Origin: Amblyornis subalaris
Lineage: Eukaryota > Chordata > Aves > Passeriformes > Ptilonorhynchidae
DNA: 64,000 nucleotides
Direction of reading: 5' to 3'
Assembly (NCBI GenBank): GCA_018881555.1
Contig: JACAXG010000061.1
Span: 1,612,001-1,676,000, forward strand
A program made the position numbers and the translations under genes. The notes below the pieces were generated by a model. The model saw only the letters and a program-made list of their open reading frames with translations. It made no database searches and was not told where the DNA came from. Positions 1 to 13,200 of the stretch are shown here, piece by piece. Every line of letters starts with the position of its first letter. Position 1 is the stretch's first letter.

Positions 1-2700
1 AATAAATAAAAATCTTGTTTCAGAAGAAGTGAAGCTAGTAAGAATTCTGCAAAAGCATTATAAAATTTCCTTCCCTGAAGAAAAGCAGTGCTGTTATTAG
101 GCCAATACTGCTGTAAATGATAAATTAAAAAGGCAACATGAAGAGGCTGAAAAGTGGTGACAGCAACAATGATTACATTTTCTCTTTTCTCAGTGTGAGA
201 TCACAGTGCAGGAATATATGAACTTTGAATCCCTTTGTGAAATTTGTGCTCATTTTAGCTGTCACTGCTGCAGGTGATGAACACTTGCAACCTGTTGTTT
301 CTACTTTGTGCTTTTAAAAACACAAGGGATATTCTAGTAACAAAGGAGTAAATATTCTGATAAACATAATCAAGTAGCTAATGNGGAGCTCTGGATAAAA
401 ATTTCAATGTATTTTGGAATTTATCCAGAGGCTTCTGAGATTAAGGTTAGACAGATATTTAATTTCTAAAATTGTACTGGAAGAACAAGCATGACATTTG
501 ATATGTTTTAGTTAGATCTATTTTGTCAGGATATTTCCAAGGTTTGCATACCCACTATTTTTCCTCCTCAGGTTTATTTCTCAAGGTCTTCTCTCACTAT
601 TCATTTCACTAAAAATCTTACAGATCTAGTGCCTGAAAAAAAAAAATCTAAATTTAAAATACAGTGTCAAACAACTCAAAATGCAGAAGGAAATGGATTG
701 AGACTTCTAGTTTGCCTTATCAAGAAGAAAGAGATATTTTGCCAATTTTGAATCTGTAATATATGTGAAACCTTGGATTTTGAATTCAGAAGATGTGCAG
801 GTGACATGTAGTGTGAGAAACTTTTGATTTATTTCTTTTTTTTCTGAATAAGGAAGGACAGAAATCCATAGATGCACATAGGAACAATTCAACTTTTCTC
901 CCACAGAACAGTTTCTCAAACTAAATTCTGTTAGTACAGCTCTTTATGTAATAATTTTAACATCTCTTTAAAAGGACCTGTATTTTGGAAATGTATATAG
1001 GGAGCTATTGTCTGCTTGTTTCTAAAATTTTCTCTTTATTGGATCTTCTGCACTCTTAATTTTACTCCCATTGCTTGACATTTCCATCTTTTCTCTTTAT
1101 GCCTGGAACTTCCTGTGGTTTGTATCAGCTGTTAACATGACACAGGACTTCTTAGAGAAAAGTTCTGTCATACTGTGGCTGCCTTTTAGTCCCTCCATGC
1201 TGATGAACACACAACAGAGGGTTACTGTGCAGGAACAAATGTATTTTTTTTGTTATTCTTTTGACTTAAAAATGAAAATAAGATGTTATGTACGTTTTAA
1301 TTACTAATGGAATATTTCCTGTCTGTTTTCATTACTCTGGTCAGCACAGGGACAAGTTTTTAATATCCAAAGGGGGAAATTCTTCTCAAACAGGTAGCTT
1401 GCAGTAGACTCCCAACGACTGATTCTTCCCTGACTGCTATAGCACTACTAAGCACTATGGTAATAAAGGTGTTACATTTAGTAATATTTTTCTATGTATA
1501 ACAAAAGAAAGAGCCTTTGGCAATGAGCAGCTCTTTCTAGCACCCAGTGTCATTTGTCTCCTATAAATGGTGTGCACAAACTGACCTGCAACATGAATAT
1601 TGCCTGTTTGCCCTTGAAAAGCATTGATTGACACAAGCCATACACAAATATCAACACCTTCCCTTTATAGAGGGGCAAAGGAAATTATCTAAAAATGGGG
1701 CAACCAAGGCTCACAGGAATGTGAGATCTTTACATCTCTAAAGTAGGTAAAAATAAAATTTGCCTAAGTTTAAAAAAAAAAACAACAAAACCAAAACCCC
1801 AGGTAATGTGTAAGTTTTTGTTACTATGTGTTGAAATAGCATGACTGTTATTGTATTGCCAGTGATGACTGTCACTGCCTTTGCAAGCAGTGTTGTGGCT
1901 ATGTGACCATGGAATGTGCTGTTTGCCCTGGGCACAGCTCTGAGTCTCCAGAAAGGTGCAACTACCCTTGCTGGGACAGAATGGCTTTCCAGGGGAAGCT
2001 GTAGCTGTATTATAATGAGGAGTAATATTAGTGCATGTTCAACAGCCTCCACAAGTACTGGAGCTGAATCTTTTCCAGGAGCAGCACTGAAGGGTTAGGG
2101 CTACTTATTGCTGGTACTACTGAAAAGCCTCCTTCCCTTCCCACTCATAGATTAATTTGTCTTTCCATTTAAGACAATGTACGGTTACACTTGTATTTTT
2201 GCAATTAGGATTCTTTTTGCAAACAAACTTGGTTTTTCTGTGGATTTTCCATCGAAAACATGCTTCTCTTTTGACTCTGATATATGCCATTCTGTCTGTA
2301 ATTCCTTCCCCTTTCTTCCTTCTGTTCTTCACTCCCAACGAAGAGATATGACTGCACAGCCAGCAATGTCCATTTTTCCACGATAATTTCATGTGTGATT
2401 CCAGCTGTCTTCTTTTGATATTTTAGATGTTTTACCTTAGATTCTCAGTATCAGTGCAAGATGAAGAGCTAATTCTACCCTGGATCTGGAACTGCCAGTT
2501 TGGCAACACTGATTTGCTGGATCTTGTGATTTTGTTCTGGATCCGGGAGATTATTTTTTTCCTAAATATTGATTTAGATAATCCCAGGTGAAAGACTGGC
2601 ATCGTGTAAATAATAATGATTATTTCTTTGACTCTTCCAAATATCAGGGACACAAATCACCAGAAAATTACAAAACATAGAGGAAGGGAGATAATTAGCC
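1..2700. other. AT-rich non-coding stretch, no gene seen
   Basis: Neither strand shows a frame with a recognisable domain, and I see no repeat family signature. The first 350 bases hold homeodomain- and SOX-like short words (for example an ACAATG core near 166), but these are too common in AT-rich DNA to support an enhancer call. Short homopolymer A and T runs (for example near 638-647 and 1770-1781) are the only low-complexity content. A single ambiguous base lies at 384. Confidence 0.6.
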
Positions 2701-2739
2701 AGCATGAAGAGCTTAAACTAAGTTAAAACACTATTTGCA

Positions 2740-2760
2740 CAATGACACTATGTGTCATTG
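2740..2760. repeat. Perfect 9-bp inverted repeat, 3-nt spacer
   Basis: The arms CAATGACAC (2740-2748) and GTGTCATTG (2752-2760) are exact reverse complements separated by TAT. No coding or terminator role is implied. It is one of several short-spacer palindromes in this window. Confidence 0.85.
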
Positions 2761-3530
2761 ATAAGTACTGAATTAGTTATTTTGTGAAATTAGTGCTAAG
2801 GTAAATATCACATAATACATACAGTAACTAGGATACTTTCTTCTCATTATCAAAATCTTTCTAAGGAAAATCTTGCTTTTGCTTCCTTTTGAATCACAGT
2901 GTTGTTACCCCTGCAGTAAAAAGCTGAGGAAAATAGAATTGGTGTCCAACTCTAAACCTTGCAGCAGTAGTAAAACTGCATCAGCAGACCTAGGAGAGCT
3001 CTTATTTTATAAGAGATTTTTTTTACCTGATTTTTAAACACTTAAAAGATAGATTTATTAGGCCTCACTTTATAGGAATCTAGGAAGAGGCACTATAAAT
3101 CAATACATGGTGATCCACCACATCCTAAAATAGTCCAGATGAATCGTATTTTGGAGGTGTGCATTGCTTTTAACAACTAATGCAACATATTTAGCTCCGT
3201 CACAGGCACCTGCCTTTGAGTTGGTCAGGCGAGTGTGGCTGAATCCCACCTTTTCATGCCTGCTGTCTCCACTTGTTCCACATATCCTGAGTGGAAATGC
3301 AGAGCAGTGGATATGGAACTGAGCTTTCCACATCAACCCATGTACCACATCTACAAGTCCCACAATCTGTTGTAATACTTTGAGCAGATGAGTGAAAGGC
3401 AAAGCCTTGTGTCATATCAAAGGAGAACACGCTCAATTGTTATCCACGGTGTATGGTTCACAACTTCCCATTCAGTTAGTTTGCAGGTTTAAAACACTTT
3501 TTACTGCTGAGATTTAGAGATGGTTTTTTA

Positions 3531-3552
3531 TTTCAAATGCTGTTTCAAATGC
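3531..3552. repeat. 12-bp tandem duplication
   Basis: The word TTTCAAATGC occurs at 3531-3540 and again at 3543-3552, separated by TG, which gives a 12-bp period. It looks like a simple local slippage duplication. Confidence 0.8.
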
Positions 3553-6119
3553 AAAGAAATCAACGTTTTGAATGCTTGATGTGATGTTAAAACTGAAAAA
3601 ATATGACTTAAATGAAAAATGAGTCCCTTAATTTGCGTGATATTATATGCCTGATAAAAACATATTGAAAACTTTGAAAAAATAATGGCATTAGTTTCTG
3701 CAGTCGGAATGTGTCTTTTTGCAATAAAACTTGCCTAAGAATTTTTACTTTTTCTTATGAAGATTTAATAAGAAAGACTATATGTTTGACTGGGCCTGTT
3801 CAGCAGCAGAATAAGAAAGCGAGTGTAGGGCTCTGCATAACAATTGTTTTTTAATTTCCGTGCTACGTGCAGTGCCAACCTTTTTTGATTTGCTTTGAGC
3901 AACCTAGCGTGTCGTATACAATAAAATGTTGAGTGCAAAACCAGAAGTTTTAAAACGAACAAATATTCAACTTATGATGTAAAAACATAGTTTTGTGCAC
4001 GATGTTCATCTGTTTTGCCCCAGTGGGACAACACATTGCCTCCTTTTGCCTGCATTAGCACGTGACTTCAGCACCCATTAACATGCTCTAATTTGAACCT
4101 GTACAAATCTCAGCCTTGAATGTCGGCTAATATCACTGAGATTGTTATTAAGACTTTTTCCAGTGCTGTGAAGAAGGCAAAAATGGTGGACATAATGTGC
4201 TTCTTCTCCAGGGAAACCAAAAACAAGGAAAAAGTGGGGAGTCAATCAGTTGCAGCAGACCACAGTTGTACGCAACAAGTAAAGACAATTACAACTACAC
4301 AGCTCTTAAGACCAGATTTTATACTGGCATATGAATGGATTTTGCTGAAGAGTTGTCTCTGAGGATGAGGGTTGAGTGAATAATTTTTTTTCCCAGGAGG
4401 CAAAACACTGTTATTGCAGATACTGTTTTCCAGCTCTCATCATACTGTGATTATAAGCAATTTTCATAGCCGTTGCACTTACATTGTGTTTCAGGGTGGA
4501 AAGACAGTCATTTTTAGGTAGACTCTCTATGGCAATGTCATTGGCTTGTCCCTGTCTTGATTTAGCTTTGCCATCTTTCTCCTCAAATTCCCATCACACC
4601 AGTATGAGCACCCCTTGCTGTCCACTGCTTTGTGTCTAGAGGAGAAGCAGACAAGGTCAGGAGCAGGTTCTTCTCCAGGCACCTTCCACTCAAGTAGGGC
4701 AGAGCAGAACTGGTTGTGCTGCTTGGTGCCTCTGTGGGAAGCAGGCAAGGACACTGAACTGACAGTCAGCAGGCANCTCCGCTTCCTTCGTAAAACACTT
4801 AAGGAGCCCTAGGTGGTGACTTCAAAGACCATTTATTCACTGCTCAGAGGAATGGATATTTTGTAATACAAAATGAATCGAATTTCAAAGCCTGTAAAGG
4901 TCAAAAGCAGCCTCTGGCCAAACAAGAGGAAGAAGCCGATGGGAATTACACCTTTTCATAAGGGGCCACTTCAACACAAACAGCCCTTGTGAAGTTGCAT
5001 ATGCAAAGAGTTAAACCACAAACCTCCACAAAGTCTGATGGATGAGAAGTGATCGCTCACCCCTAGGACAGGCAGAGACCAGAAACGCTGGACTGATGTA
5101 GTTTCACTTTGCCTGCTTTTATTCTTTCAGATATGGTACTAACCTCTCTTGGGATTGGATTGTGAGGAGCCATTTTCATTGCTGCTTATGCCAGATCAGA
5201 CTCTGCAGGTGTGAACAGCCCTGTGGTGATAGTACTCACTCTCCTGAAATAAGTGCAGGAGGTGTAGAGTCTGGGAGAGTTAAGAACTTGTAACAGTTCA
5301 GAAGCCTCCCTCTCCCTCACCAAATTAGCTTCTTTGAATTACAGCTAATACTAATTCTATTTTCTGTATGGAACAGTACAAACCTATGTGATTTTCCAAA
5401 GGAATTGATTAAATAGTACCCTGCTGTCACTGGTTTAAGCTCTTGCCACCCTGAGTGGAANGCAATGGGTAAGAATAAGGACAATCATGCAAATGTTCAG
5501 AATAAAGAGTTAAAGCAAGATTTTGTGTTGGCTGTCTTACTCAAGACCAATATGACACTAGTGTGTATCCTATTGTATTCTTTACCTTATCATCAGATTT
5601 CTAGCCATTTCACACATTTCAGGGGAAAAATATTTTTTGATGACTGTTTCTGTCTCATGGGGTTTTCTCTCTTGTACCTTGCTACCAGAAAAAAAAATGT
5701 GAACCAAAGCAAGCAAGCAAACAAGCAAACAACTCCAAAGCAAAACAAAACCCAGGCATCACAAGTTGTGGGTACAGTCTCCAGAAGAGAGAGAAAACGG
5801 ACTCATAAAAATTTTCTTATGTACCTCGTCTGGGGTGAAAGGTGTGAATTTTAAAGCCTACTGACTCGCAGTTTATCCAATATTTGCTGCCTTTTAATGA
5901 TGCAGTCCTCCNTCTTTAAAAGCAGGCTACCTGTTTATGGTAAGAAGAGCTATTGGATGCAGGGCCGATAGGCTTGTTTGGGGATTGGGAAGGGTGAACT
6001 GGTGTCCCTGTATTTCCAAGCACTGTAGTTCTGTAGTTGCAGGCCACAGAAGAAGCCACCTCTTTCTCTGATGTTGCTGCCGTTTGGTGGCAGGTGCTGG
6101 GGGCTTTGCCGGCAAGAAA

Positions 6120-6876
6120 TGGAATAGGAACCTCACAAAATTCAACAAGGGCAAATGCCAAGTCCTGCATCTGAGATGGACTAATCCCTTGCACTAATCT
6201 GGTCTGAAGACTGCCTGGCTGGGGAGCAGCTCTGCTGGGAAGGCACATAAGATGTTGGTAAACTGTGGGCTGAATGTGAGCCAGGGTGTCTTCTGTCATC
6301 GAGGAAGGTCAACAGCGCCCTGGGCTCATTAACAGGAGAAAAACCAGCAGATTATATTCCCCCTGTACTTTGCACTATGTTTGACCACATATGCAAAAGC
6401 GCATCCAGATTTGGGCCCACAGTACAACTAAAACATGGATAACCTGCAGCAGTTTCAGTGGGGGACCACCAAGACAGGCAGGGCTGGAGCACTTGTCTGG
6501 TGAGAAGAGGCTGAGGGAGCCGGGCTTGTTCAGCCAGAGAAGTGATGGCTCCAGGGGACCTGCCAGTGCCTCTGGGGTGGTTACTGGAAAGAGGGACATG
6601 CTCCTTACCGTCACGTGTGCTGACAGAATAAGAGGCAATATTGAAAAAAGAAACATTCAGTTTTCACATAAAGAACACTTTCACTGTGAGGACACTCCAG
6701 CAGTGGATGAAGAAGGGGTTTGTATTCTCCATTCTTCAAGATTTTCAAGACCAGNCTGGATAAACCACCGAGCAGACATCCAAGTTTGCCCTGCTTTGAG
6801 CAGGAGAATTTAATTTTTTTTTTCCTCTGCTTTGAGAGGCTTCCTGCTGTGCCTTCCACCTCAGTCATTCTGTGAG
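6120..6876 (+). mobile_element. CR1 LINE fragment, 3' part, degenerate
   Basis: CR1 is the dominant non-LTR retrotransposon of birds and reptiles; most copies are 5'-truncated and dead. Successive blocks match my recollection of the avian CR1 3' region in order. These are the 'caacaagggcaaatgccaag' and 'tcctgcatctg' block near 6142-6172, an 'agcagctctgctgggaaggc' block near 6226, 'gcgccctgggctcatta' near 6314, and the 'ggctggagcacttgtctggtgagaagaggctgaggga' block near 6481-6518. After these come 'actccagcagtggatg' near 6695, 'ctgctttgagcagg' near 6791-6804, and a decayed tail ending 'cctcagtcattctgtga' near 6858. About 30 bases of T-rich sequence near 6809-6838 interrupt the tail. There is no intact ORF2 protein. 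The 5' limit is approximate. Open frames on either strand here are by-products of the repeat. Confidence 0.8.
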
Positions 6877-6879
6877 CAT

Positions 6880-9800
6880 ATTTTCACCCAGCAGTGNAAC
6901 TGCAGTAATCATTTCAGTGGTCAGTAAAAGTAGCATACTCACTTCCTGGCTAAAACATCGTATGAAAACTTCTGCACCCAAAAGACTTACAACAAAATGG
7001 AATTTTAAAATAAGAGAAATGCAAAAACCAAGGAAACACCCCTGACTTAATCGGCAGATAGCTTAAAATTAGTTTGTTGAAGACAGCACTCACCTTAACT
7101 TGAAGATAATGGGCAAAAGAGCTCAACTGTCGTCTGGACCAGGTTAAACAGAGGCACCGTTGTTGTCCTGGCCTGCGTCATGACCCTCTATGTGAACAAC
7201 ATCAGTGCCATCATGTCTCAGCTGCCACCACATGGTGCCTGCAAAGAGAGAGGAGAAGCAGCACTTTGTAGCTGCCACCTGCGAATCCCTTATTATTGGC
7301 AGGTACTTTGCTATGGAGTACTAGGACAGGATAATTGCTGGAGATAGAATTGGCAAGAGCAGTGTATGGGAGACACATTCAATTGCACATGAGTATGGTA
7401 GGTGAACTATAAAAAAGGCAACCCTGCCATTATNTGTTGAACAGCCGGCAACTCGGGGTCTTCCATTTTGTTTACGGCAGAATGGACGAAAGGCTTGTAG
7501 TGTCAGCAGTAAATAGCCTGGGGACTGTATGCCTTGTAAATGTATGCTGGATGCCTTTACGAGCCATAGCTCAAACTTTTGTGACAGTAACAGTGAGGCA
7601 TTGCAAGTTTATTTGCAAGATGAAGTCTAAATGTCATCCCCAGAGTGCAGTATAAAAACTAATTAATTTTTTTATTCTTTATCATTGAGATCAACATTCA
7701 TCCATAGGAATTTGCATTTCTACATGACCCTTGTGTAAGCCAGCTTGCGTGGGAGGGGGATCAATTTTGAGATTCATCAGTAGTGTTGTCCATCCTACTC
7801 AAATATGCCATTTATACTAAATATTCCACAAGCAAGTATAATCCTGAAGCCAGCCTTAGGACGAAAACAAGTACTTCTATGAGAAACACAATTACTACTT
7901 TTCATTATACAATATTTTACTATGCATTTGTGCCTTACAGCTGCTCTGCTGTATGGGTTCCTCAAAATCTAGTTTGAGAAGTGAGCTTACACTGCAGTCT
8001 TCCGCTCATTGCGAGCCCTGGCTGGCCTTTTCAAGCATATATTTTAGCAGACTTTGGCTTCAAGTCATAGGCATCTCTACATCTCAGCACTTCTTTGGTT
8101 TCCAACAGGTCTCTTCACCAGTTTGAACACTCAAAATTATTACTTGAAAACGTTATTAGGTGGGCAGAGGTGCAAACACCTACAGAGTGAGGACGTAATC
8201 CCCCAGGACATGAAAATAAGAGAGAGGTTGAAAAAGTAGTTTAAGGGTGAAAAATCACCCTTATCATGCCATCAAATCTGCAATCCAGAGCCTTCCCTAT
8301 ACAAAAATTTTGCTAGACAAATCTTAGTTCAATCTCCAAGTTCTTGTTTTAGCAATGAGGAATATTCCTTATAGGACTGAAAAAGGGGAAGAGTGCTATC
8401 CTGTGGTTTGCCTTCTTGTACAAGGAATGCCCAATATGGAGCTGGAAGACTCCAGGCCACAGGCATGTCAAATGGGAACACGCTGGAATCATGCTGGGAG
8501 CAGAAAGAACTGGGAGATAGGTGACACTGCAGCTGTTGGACCTAAACAGCAGGCTGAGGTCATGCAGGAACACCTCCTTAAGTCCAGATTCATCCTCCAT
8601 TTGCCTCTAGAAAATTGAGCCCTTACCTAAAAATTCCACTTTTATATTGTTAGTCCTTTTGGGTCACTGTTGCCTCAGCTGGTCCAATAACCTACCAAGC
8701 CAGCAACTTTGTCCTGTGCTACTGGGAAGAGCAAACTTTTCTTTATCCGTTCAACACAGCACACTGAGGGAACACCTCTTTCTAAATTGCATGTAGGCTC
8801 CTATACTAGCCAAATTTACAGAAGTTTCACAGCGGTGTGCAGAAAGGTATGCTCCTGACCCATCAGTTTTTGTGAGCATTTTCTTTTGACTACATATTTT
8901 CTGGCTTGAATTTGCTTTGGATACAGAGATCCTTTTAGTGGAAGTTAGAAATGTCCATGGGTCTTCCATCCCTGTCTGTGTAAAGACTCAGGGAAAAGTC
9001 AGCCTAAACAGAGCTTCCAAAGCTAACAGCTTTCCTGATTAACTCTTGTTATCCAACATGCTGCATTTTGTAGAGGAAAAAAAGCTCAAAGATGGGAGAG
9101 AGAGCACAACTGAAACAAACAAAATATCACACTTTGAAATCCATCCCTTTGGCAGCTGTCCCTTTCCCATTTTGGCAGACGGAGAATTGCTGGCAGGACT
9201 AGTGAGGGAAGGGTAAAAGACAAATGGTTCATGATGAATCCCTTAACTAAGCTGATATTTCAACACAGCACTAGCCAGCATTTTTCTTTGGCGTACGCTT
9301 TATAGAACATACATGACAACCACTTCAGCATGGTTAATATATTGGCATTACCTGGTTTATTATTCATCTCCCTCTGAATCAGACCCCAGACTTTCAGGAG
9401 ACTATCACATTGCAGAAGTCCTTTTTTTTTCCCTAGAATTTATTTCCTTGAGTGCAAAAATGAAACTAAAACTATGAGATCGGGACTTAAAAAACCCAAC
9501 GAACTAGCTTTTTAAAATTAGTGTATTAATTATCAGGATATTATCCTTTGGAACCCTCGTAATGTAACTACCAACTTTCAAGAATAAGGTGTATCAAACA
9601 GCTCCACTCTTTGGGTGGATCAGTTCCAGTAAAATAAAAATAAATAAGATCACTAATTTTTAAGAAACTGTAATAAAAATATGGATTAGAAGGTAATTTT
9701 GGGGGTTTATCATGTTTTTTGTCCTGGGAAAAAAGCCTCCAGGTTTCAGGAGCAAAAGTGAAAAGATGTACTGATGAAAACAAAATATCTCAAACTCTGC

Positions 9801-10010
9801 AAGAAAAGAAAACCAAACAAAAAAACCCCAAACCAAGCTGTAAGCTGCATTTAGTTTTCATTACATTTAATTGCAACATTTTCGTTGACTTGAATGGGTC
9901 CAGCCTTACACACTACGTATATGGCAATTCATTAAACCAATAAATTTGAATTAAAAAAAATAGTTACACCAACATATTTAAGAAGATATTAGATTACTAA
10001 ATTAATTTTT
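6880..10010. other. Non-coding stretch, no gene seen
   Basis: No repeat family is recognised. A frame on the + strand is open from 7099 to about 7347 (82 codons) in locally GC-richer sequence, but it lacks a start context, splice sites or a motif I recognise. The perfect hairpin at 8242-8263 is listed separately. The rest is ordinary AT-rich DNA with A-tracts near 9786-9830 and 9951-9960. Confidence 0.55.
8242..8263. repeat. Perfect 9-bp inverted repeat, AAAA spacer
   Basis: TAAGGGTGA (8242-8250) and TCACCCTTA (8255-8263) are exact reverse complements around AAAA. It resembles a bacterial terminator stem in shape, but there is no transcription unit and the host is a vertebrate, so only the structure is annotated. 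Confidence 0.85.
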
Positions 10011-10012
10011 TG

Positions 10013-10036
10013 TTCATTCATTCATTCATTCATTCA
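10013..10036. repeat. (ATTC)n microsatellite
   Basis: Six head-to-tail TTCA units form an uninterrupted tetranucleotide tract, followed by a T/C-rich pyrimidine run to about 10075. Confidence 0.9.
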
Positions 10037-10235
10037 CTTCTTTCTTTTTTTTCTTTCATTTTTCCTTCTTTTCTTGCTAAATCTGTAACGCATTATCTTT
10101 TAACAAATTTTGTTTTGTGTTCCTATACTTCCCACAGGAGTCATTCCACCACATCTACCTCTTTTGCAGAAGACAGTTCATTTTCAAGGAGCCAGCCCAT
10201 GAGGACTTACCAATTGCTAAATACTCTGTCTGCAT

Positions 10236-10263
10236 GATGAAGTATATATGATGAAGTATATAT
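10236..10263. repeat. 14-bp exact tandem duplication
   Basis: GATGAAGTATATAT occurs at 10236-10249 and again at 10250-10263 without mismatch, which indicates a recent local duplication. Confidence 0.85.
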
Positions 10264-13200
10264 TACCACAGCTGATGGTCAAGAAGACCTTGTCTGACAT
10301 TTTTGATTTAAACTGTTAATGTTTAGTTGTATAAATTTCTTACAAATGTCTCTTGCTCCAATAGAGCACAACACTGTAAAAATCGCTGGTGAGGTAGTAA
10401 CTGAAGGAAATGCAGTGAGATACATGCAAAACAGTGTACTATTTTCTGGCCAGAGACCTTAACTAGTTCTTTCTAACAGCCTACCTTCATTTCTCGCTCC
10501 TGCTAATAGCAGTTTAAAACTGTAAAAAAACGATTACAAACTTTACCTTCTGAAATACTGATAATGACTTTAGGCTTTGTTACAGGAAATACTGGTTTTT
10601 TGCAAAAAGAGACAAAAAAATGGGTTTGGATATTTTTCCTTATTTGAATTGATTCTTATGCTAGGATTTATTAATAGAAGGAAACTGAAAGGTGAGTGCC
10701 TAAAAAGGCAATATGGAAGAGCTCAACAAGCTATGGAAAGCATGAATAATAAACCATATATTTTTCCTGTCGTGGCAGGACACTGCATAAAAACAGTAGG
10801 GGATGGATGCAAACAATGTTCTGGTGAGAGTGACAAGAAAACAGAGATGACAGCATAAAGAGAGAATGACGAATGTATTAACACACGTAAGAGAGTTAGA
10901 TAAAACATCACGGGGAATAGCAGAAAATTCACTCTAAGCAGATCTTGAATAGTCAAACAGGAAATAGTGCTGTTGTTAGATGTGGATTTGATAGGGAATG
11001 TGGTGACAATGGAGAGTGAGAAAATCTTTGCATTTATATGGAGAGATTTATGTTTATGCCTCTGGATATACATTTATAGATATTTATACTAAATATATAT
11101 TTTGATATTCCTGTAATAAATTTCTATAACCATATGATAAACTGTATTTATTGTAGTTAACACCCTTCGCCTGCCTTACCTGTGCTTCGTTCTTTTTTTT
11201 TCTTTTCAGCTGGTGATTTCTCTAAGCAGCTCAGAACTGCTGTCAGAATTGTTGAAACCTGCCAGAATTTTTTTTTCTTCTTTTCTTCCCAAACACCCCC
11301 AGAGATGGGGAATTCTCCTCCTCTGCTGTATTTTGCTTTGAAGTACCTGTCTTGAATTACCCCATTTTGTATTAGTTTAGAGTTAAAGGTCCAATTTCTC
11401 TTATCTATCAAAGACGAGAAAAGCGGGGGAACTGAGGCTGTTATTATAAGAAAAACTGACATTAATATAATAGACTGATTTCTTAAAAATGGTATTCCTA
11501 AACAGTTGAAAGAAAGACGTTAGTCTATAAAACAAAGTTAAAAAACCAACCTTTTTTTGTTTAAATCTTGATTTTAATTTCAAAAGGTTCATAAAAATAA
11601 ATCTATTAATGTTACGTGGGTTTGGCTAATGGCTACTTGCCCAGGATTAGTCTCTAAAACTGTTGTTCTTCAACAGTTGAACCAGCAAAGAAGATGAAAA
11701 ACCAATCGACTTTCGTAGGCTTTATATTAGGTCCTTAGATGTAAATAGTTCAACATAATTTTATTTTATTGCTTGTTAGCACTCTCATGTTTCATGCCTT
11801 ATGGTCACTCAATGAGTGGTTCTTTTAAAAACCTTTCTCTTTATGTCATTATTTTCCATAGAGTAATATTAGAGATGTAGAGATCCCTGATTGCCTTTTT
11901 CAAATGCATGTCCTGTACTTGGGGCATTTGTTTGATATTGAATGGAACACAGCAGCACTACCTAGAAATCTAGGAGAAGAACTGAAAGACACCAATTTCT
12001 TCTGATGCTATAAGTAGCTTTTAGACAGACTACTCAAAGAGGAATAAAAAAATTACCAACCTGAACGCCACAGCACATGCCCACACACGAATTAGGCAAA
12101 ATTTGCCGTGACAGTTTCAGTATTGCCAAATGTTTTTCAGGATTGCAGACTTATGTTTCATGTTTTCCTTCACACACAGTGTTTGTAATATTATGGGGCA
12201 AATTTCACCTTTCAGTGGCATCTTTTTGTTAGCAGTGATTCAGTAGACAAACTAGGCTTGAGGAGTCATCAGTGAGGGATATCACATTTACACGAAATCA
12301 CTGTTGAAACCATCAGTCTGAGACAGATTAAAACCTGTAAGGCTAAGCACGAGAAAAAGGAGCCTGAAAACCACCAGAATTTGTGTTATTACGATATGAA
12401 TGGAAGTTTCAGAAGACTAGTCAGAAAGGATTACTCTAGAAAATAAAATGTTTGTCTTGGAGACTTTTTTATTGACCTGTGATATGCTTTTGGTTTGAAA
12501 GACATGTTAAACAAAGAGAGCTCTAGTCTTTCAAAACTCTCACAGCTCTATAAATAACTCCACATAAAATGTACAGTATGTATAAACAGCATGACAAAGA
12601 TTTTCTGACAGGATTTTCTCTACAGTAAAAGTAAAGTCAAAACATCCCATTGATGGCAGTTATTTTGAAGAATTCCTAAGAATACAAGTGCTTATGAGCT
12701 GGCAAACTCTCCATGAGTGAGAGCGAGTATAAACAATGAACTTTTATGAGGTTGTAGCCATTCCATCAAGATCCAAATGCAGCTTGGATGGACCTTAGCC
12801 AAGAAGTGACTGCTCAGCATTTAGTAAAGCGTCAGCTAAGGGAACCACAGAAAAAACAGAACTGTTCCAGCAGTAAAACTATCTGCCAGAAACATTTTTG
12901 AGGGTTCACCATCTGGGTCCTGCAGCCATCAATCAGACTCAATGTGTCACTCCAGCTGTCCTTCAAGGCTCCTCGTGGTCAAGGTAGAGCAGTTGTGAGA
13001 AAATAAAACACAAAAATTGAGAGAGCACAGCTGTTGAAAGCTCGAGAAAGTCAGCAGGCAAATAACTCCCAAGTATTAAATTGCACACAATTGCTTCTCT
13101 AAATCTAAATATTGACCACTTGTATGTCTGAAATTACCTGNTTTTGGTACATGTTGATATTTTATTTGACTGTTCGGTTTTAGTGGTTTTGGGGTTGTTT

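Larger units (their letters stand above)
2701..6110. other. AT-rich non-coding stretch with one small hairpin and one short tandem duplication
   Basis: No gene is supported. The stretch contains the perfect inverted repeat at 2740-2760 and a 12-bp duplication at 3531-3552, listed separately. Around 5701-5733 there is a degenerate AAGC/AAAC simple repeat. The longest open frame (5465-5854, + strand, 129 codons) runs straight through that simple repeat and has no recognisable motif, so it is treated as chance. Confidence 0.55.

Noticed and set aside
3100..3436. Overlapping - strand frames of 100 and 60 codons as a possible pseudogene
   Set aside because: Neither translation resembles a family I know, and the frames conflict with each other.
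5916..6299. 127-codon open frame on the - strand
   Set aside because: It is largely antisense to the CR1 copy and is a by-product of the repeat.
6391..6813. 140-codon open frame on the + strand
   Set aside because: It lies wholly inside the CR1 copy at 6120-6876, is interrupted by an N and does not read as the CR1 reverse transcriptase.
7099..7347. 82-codon + strand frame with a hydrophobic VVVLACVMTLYV-like segment, possibly a membrane-protein exon
   Set aside because: No family is recognised, there is no acceptor/donor pair bounding it, and one short hydrophobic run is not enough.
8242..8263. Rho-independent-terminator-like stem
   Set aside because: Vertebrate context and no transcription unit; annotated only as an inverted repeat.
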